From Parahoeflea alexandrii (GTDB lineage Bacteria > Pseudomonadota > Alphaproteobacteria > Rhizobiales > Rhizobiaceae), in the NCBI RefSeq assembly GCF_027214025.1, contig NZ_JAPWHB010000002.1, positions 434,001 through 498,000 of the forward strand: 64,000 bases of DNA, read 5' to 3'. The number at the start of each line of letters is the position of its first letter. Within the stretch, counting starts at the first letter, position 1. The notes under the pieces were generated by a model. That model was given only the letters and a program-made list of their open reading frames with translations, had not been told where the DNA came from and searched no databases. Made by a program: the position numbers and the translations under genes. Positions 26,200-35,464 of the stretch are shown here, piece after piece.

Positions 26200-26605
26200 A
26201 TTAGCCTCCGTTGGGTTCCCTGATTGTGCTTTATTAGCGCTGCGCACCGCGCAACATTTTGGAATTTCAGTCTATTCTGTCGTCTTGACGCCAGTTGTCA
26301 ACCGTTTCACCGGATCGAATGATACTGCGAGCTTTGCCCCGCCAAGACCAATAAATGTAGGGCCAATGCATGCCTGTCAGTTATGCCAGACGATGTTTGA
26401 TAAGGTTTTTCGCCACCCTGGATTGAAACGGGTGAACGCAGAACATCCGCCGCCTTGCCTTGTCTCCGTAAAATCCAGCCGCCCGGTTTACAAATCCCAT
26501 CCAAGCGGCCAACAATACAGCACCTGCCAACGGGCCGGCATTCGCCGGTCCGAAGCAATCTGAAAAGATGGCGCCAAGACCATCCGATCACGAGGGGAGT
26601 GCCGG
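26200..26605. promoter_or_regulatory. Divergent intergenic region of the second peptide-type importer
   Basis: This 406-base gap has no credible gene. It has lower GC than its flanks near the binding-protein side. TTGAC and GTCAA form an inverted repeat with a 7-base spacer at 26285-26301, a possible operator or part of a promoter. A hairpin (GGGCCGGC/GCCGGTCC, one mismatch, 4-base loop) is at 26532-26551, shortly before the permease gene. GAGGGGAG at 26592-26599 is the ribosome site for the TTG start at 26606. Confidence 0.5.
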
Positions 26606-27586
26606 TTGAACGCTGTGCTGGCGACAATACTGAAACGCCTGGGGCTTGGCTTTGCCACGCTTGTCGTTGTTTCGGCCATCATCTTCAGTTCCGTATCGAT
26701 GCTCCCTGGCGACTTCGGCCAGGCAGTGCTCGGGCAGTCGGCAACCGAGGAGACCGTGGCGGCCTTCCGCAAGGAGCTCGGCTTGGACAAGCCAGCGCCA
26801 GTCAGGTATTTCGAGTGGGCCGCGTCGGTTTTGCAGGGCGATCTCGGAACCTCGTTTTCGGGCCGCAACGCATCCGGCCAGGATCGCTCGCGTCAGGTCG
26901 TGGACCTTGTGATGCCGCGGCTGTGGAACACCCTGTTTCTGGCCGGCGTGACCGCACTGATTGCCGTACCGCTGGCGCTTTTCCTGGGGCTGACCGCGGC
27001 ACTCTATCGCAATTCCGCCTATGACCGGGCGGTCAATGCGGCGACGTTGACCACCATCTCGACACCGGAATTCTTCGTCGCCTACATCCTGATCCTGTTC
27101 CTGGCCTCGCTTTGGCCGGTGTTCCCGTCGCTTGCCAACATCGATGCTTCCACCGCGCTCGGCGAAAGGCTCTATCGGGTGGCCCTGCCCGCGCTCACCC
27201 TGACCCTGGTGATCGTGGCGCACATGATGCGCATGACCCGCGCCGCCATCATCAACCTGCTCGCCAGCCCCTATATCGAGATGGCGCGCCTGAAGGGCGC
27301 CTCGCAGTCGGAGATCATCCTCAAGCACGCGCTGCCGAACGCCTGGGCGCCGATCGCCACCGTGATCGCCTTCAACCTCGCCTACCTGGTGGTTGGCGTC
27401 GTCGTGGTCGAAGTGGTGTTCGTCTATCCCGGCATCGGGCAATTGATGGTCGATGCGGTGACCAGCCGTGACATCCCCGTCGTTCAGGCCTGCGCGCTGA
27501 TTTTCGCTGCCACCTACATCCTGCTCAACCTGACCGCCGACATCATCGGCATTGTCACCAACCCGCGATTGCTGCACCCGAGATGA
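26606..27586 (+). CDS. Peptide-type ABC transporter permease (DppB-like)
   Basis: A 326-residue inner-membrane permease. The first helix ends in SSVSMLPGD, followed by ELGLDKPAPVRYFEW and GDLGTSF, all DppB/OppB hallmarks; the EAA loop is at IEMARLKGASQSEIILKHALPN. The start is TTG, supported by GAGGGGAG six to seven bases upstream. The stop overlaps the next permease start (ATGA). It pairs with the DppC-like subunit at 27583-28503. Confidence 0.87.
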   Translation: MNAVLATILKRLGLGFATLVVVSAIIFSSVSMLPGDFGQAVLGQSATEETVAAFRKELGLDKPAPVRYFEWAASVLQGDLGTSFSGRNASGQDRSRQVVDLVMPRLWNTLFLAGVTALIAVPLALFLGLTAALYRNSAYDRAVNAATLTTISTPEFFVAYILILFLASLWPVFPSLANIDASTALGERLYRVALPALTLTLVIVAHMMRMTRAAIINLLASPYIEMARLKGASQSEIILKHALPNAWAPIATVIAFNLAYLVVGVVVVEVVFVYPGIGQLMVDAVTSRDIPVVQACALIFAATYILLNLTADIIGIVTNPRLLHPR

Positions 27587-28503
27587 CCCAACAGCCCGAA
27601 ACCTACGCCGCAGCAGCGGAAGTCGGCGCGGTCCGGAAGCGCCGGACCCGCCTCGAGCGGTTTGGCCTCCTGATGAAATCGGCCCCGCCGAGCGCCTGGT
27701 TCGGCATGATCGTGGTCACCCTCTATATTCTGGTGGCGATCTTCGCCGATGTCATCGCCCCCTATGGCGAGGCCGAGATCCATCCGGTCCCGTTCGCGCC
27801 CTGGAGCGACGAGTTCATCTTCGGCACCGACCAGATCGGCCGCGATGTGCTGACCCGGCTGATCTACGGCGCCCGCAACACCATGGGCATCGCGCTCGCC
27901 ACCACGCTTCTGTCGTTCCTGATCGGCGGCGGTCTCGGCCTGGTGGCGGCGATCAACCGCAGCTGGATCGACCAGGCATTGAGCCGACTTGTCGATGTCC
28001 TGATGGCGATCCCGAGCCTGATCTTCGCTCTGATGCTGCTGTCGATCTTCGGATCGACCATCACCAGCCTGATCATGATCATCGCCGTGCTCGATTCCAC
28101 CCGCGTGTTCCGACTGACCCGGTCCGTCGCGGTCAATGTCGCGGTGATGGATTATGTCGAGGCGGCGAAACTGCGCGGCGAGGGTCTCGGCTGGATCATG
28201 CGGCGGGAAATCCTGCCCAACATCATGCCGCCGCTGGTCGCCGAATTCGGGCTCAGGTTCTGTTTCGTGTTCCTGACCATTGCGGCGCTGTCGTTCCTCG
28301 GGGTCGGCATCCAACCGCCAACCGCCGACTGGGGTTCCATGGTCCGCGCCAACGCCTCGCTGATCCAGTTCGCCAAGTACGACATGACAGCCGCAATCAC
28401 CCCGCTGCTGCCGGCGGCGGCGATTGCGCTTCTGACCGTCGCGGTGAATTTTATCGTCGACTGGTTCCTCCAAAAGACAAGCGGACTTCGCGATGACAAA
28501 TGA
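27583..28503 (+). CDS. Peptide-type ABC transporter permease (DppC-like)
   Basis: A 306-residue permease with the DppC signature FGTDQIGRDVLTRLIYGAR, about six membrane segments, and an EAA loop at VEAAKLRGEGLGWIMRREILPN. It is coupled to the upstream permease by ATGA and overlaps the ATPase gene by 11 bases, consistent with a co-translated importer operon. Confidence 0.88.
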   Translation: MTQQPETYAAAAEVGAVRKRRTRLERFGLLMKSAPPSAWFGMIVVTLYILVAIFADVIAPYGEAEIHPVPFAPWSDEFIFGTDQIGRDVLTRLIYGARNTMGIALATTLLSFLIGGGLGLVAAINRSWIDQALSRLVDVLMAIPSLIFALMLLSIFGSTITSLIMIIAVLDSTRVFRLTRSVAVNVAVMDYVEAAKLRGEGLGWIMRREILPNIMPPLVAEFGLRFCFVFLTIAALSFLGVGIQPPTADWGSMVRANASLIQFAKYDMTAAITPLLPAAAIALLTVAVNFIVDWFLQKTSGLRDDK

Positions 28504-30112
28504 GCCCGGCGACCGCAACGAGATCCTGCTGGAGATGCGCGACATCCGCATTGACGGCTTTTCCGACGAGCAATGGCACCCGATCATCAAGGGCGTCGAC
28601 CTGACCCTGCGCCGCGGCGAGATCATGGGGCTGATCGGCGAATCGGGCGCGGGCAAATCCACCCTTGGCAAGGCGGCCATGGGCTACACCCAACCGGGCT
28701 GTAAGCTGACCGGCGGTTCGATCCTGTTCGACGGCATCGATCTGGCAAGAGCCCGCGACCGGGAAAAGCGCAGGCTCTGGGGCACCCGCATTGCCTATGT
28801 GGCCCAATCCGCTGCAGCCTCCTTCAATCCCGCGCACCGTTTGATCGACCAGACGGTGGAGGCCGCCAACCGGCGTGGACTGAGGCCCGATGCCGAATCC
28901 CGGGCTGACGCGGTGGAACTGTTCAAGGCACTGCAACTGCCCAACCCGGAAACCATCGGCAGCCGCTATCCGCATCAGGTGTCCGGCGGACAGCTGCAGC
29001 GGATCATGACGGCCATGGCCATGTCGCCGCGTCCCGACCTGATCATCTTCGACGAGCCCACCACCGCACTTGACGTCACCACCCAGGTCGAAGTGCTCTC
29101 GGCGATGCGCAACATTGTCGAGGAGTTCAACACAGCGGCGATCTACATCACCCATGACCTCGCCGTGGTTGCCCAGATGGCCGATTTCATCAAGGTGCTG
29201 CGCTATGGCGAGGAGGTGGAGCAGGCCCCTACCCGGCAGATGCTGACCAGGCCGGAGCAGCCCTACACCAAGTCGCTATGGTCTGTCCGGGCGCTGGAAA
29301 AGCCGGAGGTCAAGGGCGAGGACATTGTTCTTTCCATTGATCATGTCGACGCGGCCTACGGCCCGATCAAGGTGCTGCACGACGTCAACATTTCCATACC
29401 GCGGGGCCGGACCGTCGCCGTGGTCGGCGAATCCGGATCGGGAAAATCGACGACCGCGCGGGTGATCACCGGGCTTCTGCCGCCGCTCAGCGGCAGCGTC
29501 AGCTTCAACGGCGAGCCGCTGCCGGCCGCACTCAAGGATCGCAGCAAGGACCAGCTGCAGAAGATCCAGATGATCTACCAGATGGCCGATACGGCGATGA
29601 ACCCGCGCCAGACGGTGGAGGAGATCATCGGGCGGCCGCTCGAATTCTATCTCGGGCTGACCGGCAAGGCGCGTGAAGCCCGGGTGATCAAGCTGCTGGA
29701 GATGATCGAGCTCGACGAGAGTTTCATGGACCGGTTGCCGTCCGAGCTCTCCGGCGGCCAGAAACAACGCATCTGCATCGCCCGCGCGCTTGCCGCAAAC
29801 CCGGAAGTCATCATCTGCGACGAGGTGACCTCGGCGCTGGACCAGATCGTCCAGGAAGGCATCCTGCAACTTCTGTTGCGGCTGCAGAAAGAGTACAACA
29901 TCACCTATCTCTTCATCACCCATGACATCGCCACGGTGAAGGCGATTTCCGACGAGATCGTGGTGATGCTCCAGGGCAAGGTCGTCGAACAGGGATTGAA
30001 GAGCGAGATCCTCTCACCGCCCTTCCCCGACTACACCAAGCTGCTTTTGTCTTCGGTCCCGGAAATGGATCCCGACTGGCTCACCAATCTGCTGGCCGCC
30101 CGCAACAGCTGA
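28493..30112 (+). CDS. Fused dual-ATPase ABC transporter protein (DppD-DppF fusion)
   Basis: A 539-residue protein with two complete ABC ATPase domains. In the first, Walker A is GESGAGKST, the signature VSGGQLQR and Walker B LIIFDEPTTALD. In the second they are GESGSGKST, LSGGQKQR and VIICDEVTSALD. The first signature has V where L is usual and the second Walker B has DEV for DEP. Such fusions (YejF/GsiA type) replace separate DppD and DppF subunits, unlike the Opp system at 9258-10965. It overlaps the preceding permease gene. Confidence 0.9.
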   Translation: MTNEPGDRNEILLEMRDIRIDGFSDEQWHPIIKGVDLTLRRGEIMGLIGESGAGKSTLGKAAMGYTQPGCKLTGGSILFDGIDLARARDREKRRLWGTRIAYVAQSAAASFNPAHRLIDQTVEAANRRGLRPDAESRADAVELFKALQLPNPETIGSRYPHQVSGGQLQRIMTAMAMSPRPDLIIFDEPTTALDVTTQVEVLSAMRNIVEEFNTAAIYITHDLAVVAQMADFIKVLRYGEEVEQAPTRQMLTRPEQPYTKSLWSVRALEKPEVKGEDIVLSIDHVDAAYGPIKVLHDVNISIPRGRTVAVVGESGSGKSTTARVITGLLPPLSGSVSFNGEPLPAALKDRSKDQLQKIQMIYQMADTAMNPRQTVEEIIGRPLEFYLGLTGKAREARVIKLLEMIELDESFMDRLPSELSGGQKQRICIARALAANPEVIICDEVTSALDQIVQEGILQLLLRLQKEYNITYLFITHDIATVKAISDEIVVMLQGKVVEQGLKSEILSPPFPDYTKLLLSSVPEMDPDWLTNLLAARNS

Positions 30113-30132
30113 CAACCCAGCGGCTGCTATCG

Positions 30133-30846
30133 CTAAGCAAGAAGCGCCGGCAGGTCCGCCACCGATCCGATCAGCACATCGGCGAGTTCCGCGAGCGTGC
30201 GGTGCGAGCCGGTTCCCGACAGCACGCCGATCGCGGCGCCCGCGCCCGAAGCCCGGGCCATCTCCATGTCGTGCCTGTTGTCGCCCACCATGGCGACCTG
30301 GCTGGGAGCCAGTCCCAGATGCGCTGCATAGGCGTGCAGCATGCCGGGCTCGGGTTTCGGGCCATGGCCGCTGTCGTAGCCCGCGATGAAGCTGACATGA
30401 GTCTCGATCCCGAGGACCTCGACCGTGCGCCGGATGCTGGCTTCCCCGTCACTCGAGGCGATCCCGATGGAAAGCTCCGCCCCGATGAGGGTCCGCATCA
30501 GCATGTCCAGATCGCAGATCGGCCAGGGCGTATCGGCACCCTCGATGAAGGCCTGATCGAGCAGCCGCGCCAACCTTTGGGCCTCGACCGGACTGCCGTG
30601 TGCCACCATGTGCGCCGCAATCTCGTTGGCGTTGGCGGCGGCAAACATGCTGTCCGCCCGTGTCTTGCCGGTCAGCGGGTCCATGCCGCACTCGAACAGC
30701 AGGATGTCGGCAAGCACCGCGTCGCCGTCCGCGGCAAGCAGCGCCGCCTTTCGGTTCGTATGAGCCCATGTCTTGTCGAAATCGACCAGTGTGCCATCCT
30801 TGTCGAACAGGATTGCCTTGATCTCGCTACCCAATTTCCAGGTCAT
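30133..30846 (-). CDS. HAD family hydrolase (phosphoglycolate phosphatase-like)
   Basis: A 237-residue haloacid dehalogenase-type phosphatase. Motif I is ILFDKDGTLVDFDK, motif II GIASSD, the motif III lysine lies in GPKPEPGM, and motif IV is VAMVGDNRHDMEMA. The helical C1 cap fits the Gph/PGMB subgroup. It is convergent with the importer operon and divergent from an esterase gene 83 bases away. The substrate cannot be read from the sequence, and a second Gph-like gene at 36491-37213 sits in the Calvin cycle operon. Confidence 0.85.
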   Translation of the reverse strand: MTWKLGSEIKAILFDKDGTLVDFDKTWAHTNRKAALLAADGDAVLADILLFECGMDPLTGKTRADSMFAAANANEIAAHMVAHGSPVEAQRLARLLDQAFIEGADTPWPICDLDMLMRTLIGAELSIGIASSDGEASIRRTVEVLGIETHVSFIAGYDSGHGPKPEPGMLHAYAAHLGLAPSQVAMVGDNRHDMEMARASGAGAAIGVLSGTGSHRTLAELADVLIGSVADLPALLA

Positions 30847-30929
30847 GATGTTTTTCCGGTTTGACAGAAGCTGTGCCTCGCGATTGCATGGGCGTCAACA
30901 TCAATATCTCGAACCGGAAGGACACGCCG

Positions 30930-31877
30930 TTGCGCCCTGCCCCCTACGACACCCTGCTCGACGAAGAAACCTGGGCGTTCATCGACAAGTCTGTCTCCTT
31001 CTACCCCGAAACCGCGACCAGCCTGGATTATCAGGGCCAACGCCAGGTCTACGACGACCTTTGCCGGGCGTTCGACGCCGGCCGTCCCGCAGGCGTCTCG
31101 GCCCGCGATTACACCATCCCCGGCCCTGTCACGCCAATCCCGGTGCGCGAATACAGGACCGGATCCGGAGCGCCTGCGGCAACCGTACTTTATCTACATG
31201 GCGGCGGCTTCATCCTTGGCGGGCTGGAAAGCCACGACAGCATCTGCGCCGAAATCTGCGACCGGACCGGGTTCGAAGTCGTTGCCATCGACTACCGCCT
31301 TGCGCCCGAACACTTGCATCCGGCCCAGTTTGACGACGCGCTTGCGGCGTTCCGCTTCATTGCCGGCGATCGCGGACATCCGGTCATCCTTGCTGGCGAC
31401 AGCGCCGGCGGCAATCTCGCCGCAGCGGTCTCATGGACGACACGCGGCGAAAAGCGGGTTCCCGCGGGACAGCTGCTGATCTATCCGGCACTTGGCGCGG
31501 ACACCTCCCAAGGCAGCTTTGTCGACCACGCCAACGCGCCCATGCTCACCACCGCCGACATGCTCTATTATGACGTACTCCGCTCGGGTGGCACGTCTCC
31601 GACCGCAGATCCCCGCTTCACCCCGCTCGCCGCGACCGATTTCACCGGCATGCCGCCGACCGTGATCTTCACAGCGGAATGCGACCCGCTGGCAAGCGAC
31701 GGCCCCGACTATTGCCAGAGGATGATGGACGCTGGCGGACAGGCGGTCTGCTTTGACGAAAAGGGGCTCGTGCACGGCTATCTGCGCGCCCGGCACTCGG
31801 TCGCCCGCGCCCGTGACAGTTTTGACCGGATGATAGCGGGCTTCAAGGCGCTCGGCGCGGGCGAATGGCCCTATTGA
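30930..31877 (+). CDS. Alpha/beta hydrolase, HSL-type carboxylesterase
   Basis: About 315 residues with the hormone-sensitive-lipase layout: oxyanion motif HGGGFILGG, nucleophile elbow GDSAGGN, the catalytic Asp in ECDPLASDGPDY, and the His in GLVHGYLRA. It should hydrolyse short acyl or aryl esters in the cytoplasm. I prefer TTG at 30930 because GGAAGGA lies seven bases upstream and the protein then begins as family members do (PAPYDTLLDEETWAFID). ATG 30888 and TTG 30861 are possible longer starts. Next to a peptide-type importer and a CocE-type hydrolase, it may belong to an ester/amide scavenging locus. Confidence 0.82.
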   Translation: MRPAPYDTLLDEETWAFIDKSVSFYPETATSLDYQGQRQVYDDLCRAFDAGRPAGVSARDYTIPGPVTPIPVREYRTGSGAPAATVLYLHGGGFILGGLESHDSICAEICDRTGFEVVAIDYRLAPEHLHPAQFDDALAAFRFIAGDRGHPVILAGDSAGGNLAAAVSWTTRGEKRVPAGQLLIYPALGADTSQGSFVDHANAPMLTTADMLYYDVLRSGGTSPTADPRFTPLAATDFTGMPPTVIFTAECDPLASDGPDYCQRMMDAGGQAVCFDEKGLVHGYLRARHSVARARDSFDRMIAGFKALGAGEWPY

Positions 31878-31901
31878 GCCATGCCCGGGGATCTGCCGGG
31901 T

Positions 31902-33920
31902 TCAGACAAACCGGCGCGCGATCCGTTCGTCCCATTCCTTGTCGAACATCACGGTGTCGTTCTCCGTCGCCACCAGCTTGCCCGTGACATAGAACCAGTC
32001 CTTGTCGCAACGCATCTCCATCTCCGCGACCGTCTCTGTCCACCAGCTGTCACGCCCGCCAGTCTGCTCCCATCGTATATGCGCCGTTGCCGACAGCGGA
32101 TCATCCGGATGGATCGACCAGCGCTCGCGCGTCGTGCTGCCCGAAACCAGACCATGGTCGAGATCACGGTTCTCGCCGGCATCGTTGAAGATCGACGTGG
32201 TTACAAGGCCGGTTTCAGGGTCAGTCTCGGTCGCTCGCGTCGAGGCGGACGGCCTGAGGTTCTCATGTCGCCAGGGTTCCGCGCCGACCGGTTTTTCAAA
32301 GCTGCATTCATCGCTGTCGGCGAGCACGGCGCGGCACGGGAGATCAAGCCGACCGGCTTCGAGCGTCACCGTGGCCCGCTCCGGCGCAGGCCAGATGAAC
32401 GGCCAGTAGCAGGTCGAAATCGCAACCCGCAGCCGATGCCCCGCCGGAATCCGGTAGGCGATTTGGTCTAACGTGACGACCGCCTCGAAAACCTCACCCG
32501 GCGTCAATCGTTCCGGCGCCTCGGCGGAGTTCCGGTGGCACAGGTTGAGAACACCCATGGTGATCAGCGCCGAGGTTCCATCCGGGCGCAGGTCGCAAAG
32601 CCGCACGGCCAGTTGCGCCATCGGCTTGTCGGAACCGGCCCTGATCCGGACTCGCGGCGCACCGACGATGTCGAGCGGTTCGGCGAGCACGGCACCATCG
32701 AAACACGCGGATCTCCGATCATCCGGCGTTTGCTCGTCAGGCAGTTCGGGGCCGTAGGCGAACGGAAAATACTCACCCGTCTGCGTACCGCAATCGGCCG
32801 GCGAACACACCGCTACCGGTGCGCTGATCGGTCCCTGACCGAGAGTGCCGTCACCCAGATCAAACCCTTTCGAGACGATCCCGGCTGCCGGCCATTCGGC
32901 TTCCGTAATCCACCGGCCCGGTCGCTCGTCCACCCAGCGATGCGGCACGATGCTGTCCATCAGCCACGCCCGGTAGGCCGGCAGGCCATCTGCGCCATTG
33001 TCGATGCCCTTGAGCCAGCGGTCCCACCAGCGCCGGGCCTCCTGCAGGAATCCGATCCGCGGCTCGGGTCCGGCATAGTGTGGATATTTGTGGATCCATG
33101 GCCCGACGATGCCCTTGACCGGGGCTGCGAGGTTCTCGACCAGGTTTGAAATCGTGTTGCGATAGCCGTCGTGCCAGCCGCCGATCGACAGCACCGCCGC
33201 TTCGATCGCATCGTAATCCTCGCAGACCGACCCGTGCTTCCAGTAGTCGTCCCGCGCCTGCCGCGAGATCCATTCGCGCGCCAGGAACGGCATTTCCCGC
33301 AACCGGTTGAGCCACAGTTCGCGCCATCCGGGGCCCATCAGCAATGGATCCGGCGGACGCGACGAATAGGACAGCATGTTCGCCGCCCAGCCGAAATTCT
33401 CGCCCAGCAGGCAGCCGCCCTTGAAATGGATGTCGTCGGCAAAGCGGTCGGCGGTCGAGCAGATGGTGATGATGGCCTTCAGCGCCGGCGGCCTGAGTGC
33501 TGCCACCTGCAGCGAATTGAACCCGCCCCAGGAAATCCCCATCATGCCGGCCGTTCCCGAACACCAGGGCTGGCTCACCGCCCAGGCGATCACATCGCAG
33601 GCATCCTGCAATTCCTGCGCCGTGTACTCGTCTTCCATCAGGCCTTCGGAATCGCCGTTGCCGCGCATGTCGACCCGGATGCAGGCGTAGCCCTGCCCCG
33701 CCATCCACGGATGGGTCAGGCTGTCGCGCACGATCGTGCCGTCGCGTTTCCGGTAGGGCAGATGTTCCAGGATGACCGGCACGGGGTTTTCGACCGCATC
33801 CTGCGGCATCCAGATCCGTGCCGACAGCCGGCAGCCGTCGGGCATCTCGATCGGCTGGTCCTCGATCTCGACGATCTCGCGGGCAAACGCGGTCTCGGTT
33901 TCCGGCATGAATGACGCCAT
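31902..33920 (-). CDS. CocE/NonD family hydrolase
   Basis: A 672-residue serine hydrolase of the X-Pro dipeptidyl-peptidase/cocaine esterase/glutaryl-7-ACA acylase family. The N-terminal alpha/beta domain has RVDMRGNGDSEG and the nucleophile elbow GISWGGFNSLQ. The C-terminal jelly-roll domain (about residue 350 on) includes PAGHRLRVAISTCYWPFIWPAP. Such enzymes cleave esters or amides. The start at 33920 has GGGGAG upstream; the in-frame extension to 33977 is discounted. There is no signal peptide, so it is probably cytoplasmic. Substrate unknown. Confidence 0.85.
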   Translation of the reverse strand: MASFMPETETAFAREIVEIEDQPIEMPDGCRLSARIWMPQDAVENPVPVILEHLPYRKRDGTIVRDSLTHPWMAGQGYACIRVDMRGNGDSEGLMEDEYTAQELQDACDVIAWAVSQPWCSGTAGMMGISWGGFNSLQVAALRPPALKAIITICSTADRFADDIHFKGGCLLGENFGWAANMLSYSSRPPDPLLMGPGWRELWLNRLREMPFLAREWISRQARDDYWKHGSVCEDYDAIEAAVLSIGGWHDGYRNTISNLVENLAAPVKGIVGPWIHKYPHYAGPEPRIGFLQEARRWWDRWLKGIDNGADGLPAYRAWLMDSIVPHRWVDERPGRWITEAEWPAAGIVSKGFDLGDGTLGQGPISAPVAVCSPADCGTQTGEYFPFAYGPELPDEQTPDDRRSACFDGAVLAEPLDIVGAPRVRIRAGSDKPMAQLAVRLCDLRPDGTSALITMGVLNLCHRNSAEAPERLTPGEVFEAVVTLDQIAYRIPAGHRLRVAISTCYWPFIWPAPERATVTLEAGRLDLPCRAVLADSDECSFEKPVGAEPWRHENLRPSASTRATETDPETGLVTTSIFNDAGENRDLDHGLVSGSTTRERWSIHPDDPLSATAHIRWEQTGGRDSWWTETVAEMEMRCDKDWFYVTGKLVATENDTVMFDKEWDERIARRFV

Positions 33921-34081
33921 GGCATGTCTCCCCGGCTGCTGTTCCGCACGGACCCTCTCATGCCGGAACAGGGACACGCAATGGTCCAGGGGACAAGTTT
34001 TCCAAACGGAGCCAATCTCTTGGGGGATCGGGCGGACGATCCGGACGAGATCAGCCGCCGGCTTGGTTCACCCAGTCAATT

Positions 34082-35284
34082 CTAGACCGCGTGCAGCGTG
34101 GCCAGAAGTCCGCGGGGACCTTTTCCGCGCGGGGAAAGCGCTGCTCCGGGAATGCACGATACGATCTCGACACCATGTTGCTCGAGTACGCGAAAACCCG
34201 CTTCATGTTCCTCGAACGCGATGATCCGCCCCGGCGACAGCACGATCGGTGAAAGCGTCGCAAGCGCGTCCGCCACCGGCCTGGGATGCTGCCCGATATC
34301 GATAAGATGCAACTCGGTCATCTCCATGCGCCGGGCCAGATCCTGGACGAATGAAGATCCGCAAGGCTCGATCCCCAGGACGGCGCCCCGGTGATTGGCG
34401 CGCACCCCGAAAGCGCTGGCCGTTTCAAGCAGCGCCATGTCGACAAGCAGGCAATCACGGCTGAGCGGCAGGAAGCAGTCGTCGAGGCACTCGCACCCGG
34501 TGCCTGTCAGGTCCAGCCAGAACATGCTGCTGACCCGGTTGTGGCGAAACAGCGATGCGGCCAGCAGGGACAGCGCCTGGACACTTGTGTTGCGCGTTAT
34601 CGCCCCGACGCAGACCCTCTCGCTCGGCATGGCGATGTCGTTTCCGGCGACCGGCGGAGAAGATCGGTCGGCGCCGTCGGCGGTCAGCCAGAACTCGAAG
34701 CGTGACTGATCGAACAACGGCGCGAAATTCAGGACCGTCGCAGCGGTGATCGCCGCTGCACGGCTTTGCCGCTGTTCGGGCTGGGAAAGCAGAACGCCGC
34801 CATCAATGACCCGGAGCCGTGGGCGCGGATGCATCGCATCGCCGAGCGGTGCGATCAGCCAGCCCTCACCAATGGCAGCTTCATGGGCCGCACCGCGCAG
34901 TCCGGCAGGCAGGTCGGTGATCTGCATTCCCTCCATCAGGAAGCGTGTCAATACTTCGGCCGGCTGCTCGCTTAGCCAGAAAATGATGCCGCCGGCCGAG
35001 CTCGTCTCGATTTCAACTTCGGCAAGCCGCCGTTCGAGTATCCAGTCGCGCGCATCGGCAAACCCGAGTGCGGAATGAAGCAGTGCATCAACATGCCGGA
35101 CGGTCACACCGAATTTTTCGAGCGCCCGCACCAGACGCCTGTGTTGGCTGGCCGCTTCCTCAACCTCGCGTCCGGGGCTCTCGGTGCGGACCCCGAGAGG
35201 ATCGCATACCGGTCCCTGAACCAGGGCATCCCGCAAGACGCCAACATCATCGGAAACCGAGATTACTGTGCCGGATCTCACCAT
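34082..35284 (-). CDS. Arginine deiminase-like protein lacking catalytic residues
   Basis: A 400-residue protein that follows arginine deiminase (ArcA) end to end: VGVLRDALVQGP at the N-terminus, a helical WLSEQPAEVLTRFLMEGM insert, a GND block where ADI has EGGD, CLDD (266-269) where ADI has HLDT, and a C-terminal SPRGKGPRG where ADI has RGRGGPRC. The general-base Glu, the His and the nucleophilic Cys are thus all replaced, and only D268 remains. It is therefore probably not a deiminase; a regulatory or binding role is inference. The start at 35284 has GGGGA upstream and leaves an Fnr box in the promoter. Confidence 0.7.
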   Translation of the reverse strand: MVRSGTVISVSDDVGVLRDALVQGPVCDPLGVRTESPGREVEEAASQHRRLVRALEKFGVTVRHVDALLHSALGFADARDWILERRLAEVEIETSSAGGIIFWLSEQPAEVLTRFLMEGMQITDLPAGLRGAAHEAAIGEGWLIAPLGDAMHPRPRLRVIDGGVLLSQPEQRQSRAAAITAATVLNFAPLFDQSRFEFWLTADGADRSSPPVAGNDIAMPSERVCVGAITRNTSVQALSLLAASLFRHNRVSSMFWLDLTGTGCECLDDCFLPLSRDCLLVDMALLETASAFGVRANHRGAVLGIEPCGSSFVQDLARRMEMTELHLIDIGQHPRPVADALATLSPIVLSPGRIIAFEEHEAGFRVLEQHGVEIVSCIPGAALSPRGKGPRGLLATLHAV

Positions 35285-35354
35285 GTTTTCCCCATTTCCC
35301 AAGGCGGTCAGCCAAGGTGCTCGGGGACCATGCTCGACCCAAAACCGGGCCCGC

Positions 35355-35374
35355 ACATTGATGTTCGTCAATGT
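35355..35374. promoter_or_regulatory. Fnr-type box upstream of the arginine deiminase-like gene
   Basis: ACATTGATGTTCGTCAATGT contains 7-base arms (ACATTGA/TCAATGT) around a 6-base spacer. The core TTGATGTTCGTCAA matches the Fnr/FixK consensus TTGAT-N4-ATCAA at 9 of 10 positions. It lies about 71-90 bases upstream of the gene's ATG and downstream of the Fnr-type gene, so that regulator probably controls the deiminase-like gene. Confidence 0.72.
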
Positions 35375-35464
35375 CCAGGTATCTCGACTGGCGATGCCGT
35401 CGAAAGATGAAAACCGCCGCTCCCGGACTTGCCTGGCAGGCTTCGGCTTATTGCAGGCCGATGC

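Noticed and set aside
24409-26223. A 604-codon plus-strand frame opposite the second binding-protein gene
   Set aside because: Antisense shadow lacking motifs; it would also overlap the PACE gene end and the bidirectional hairpin.
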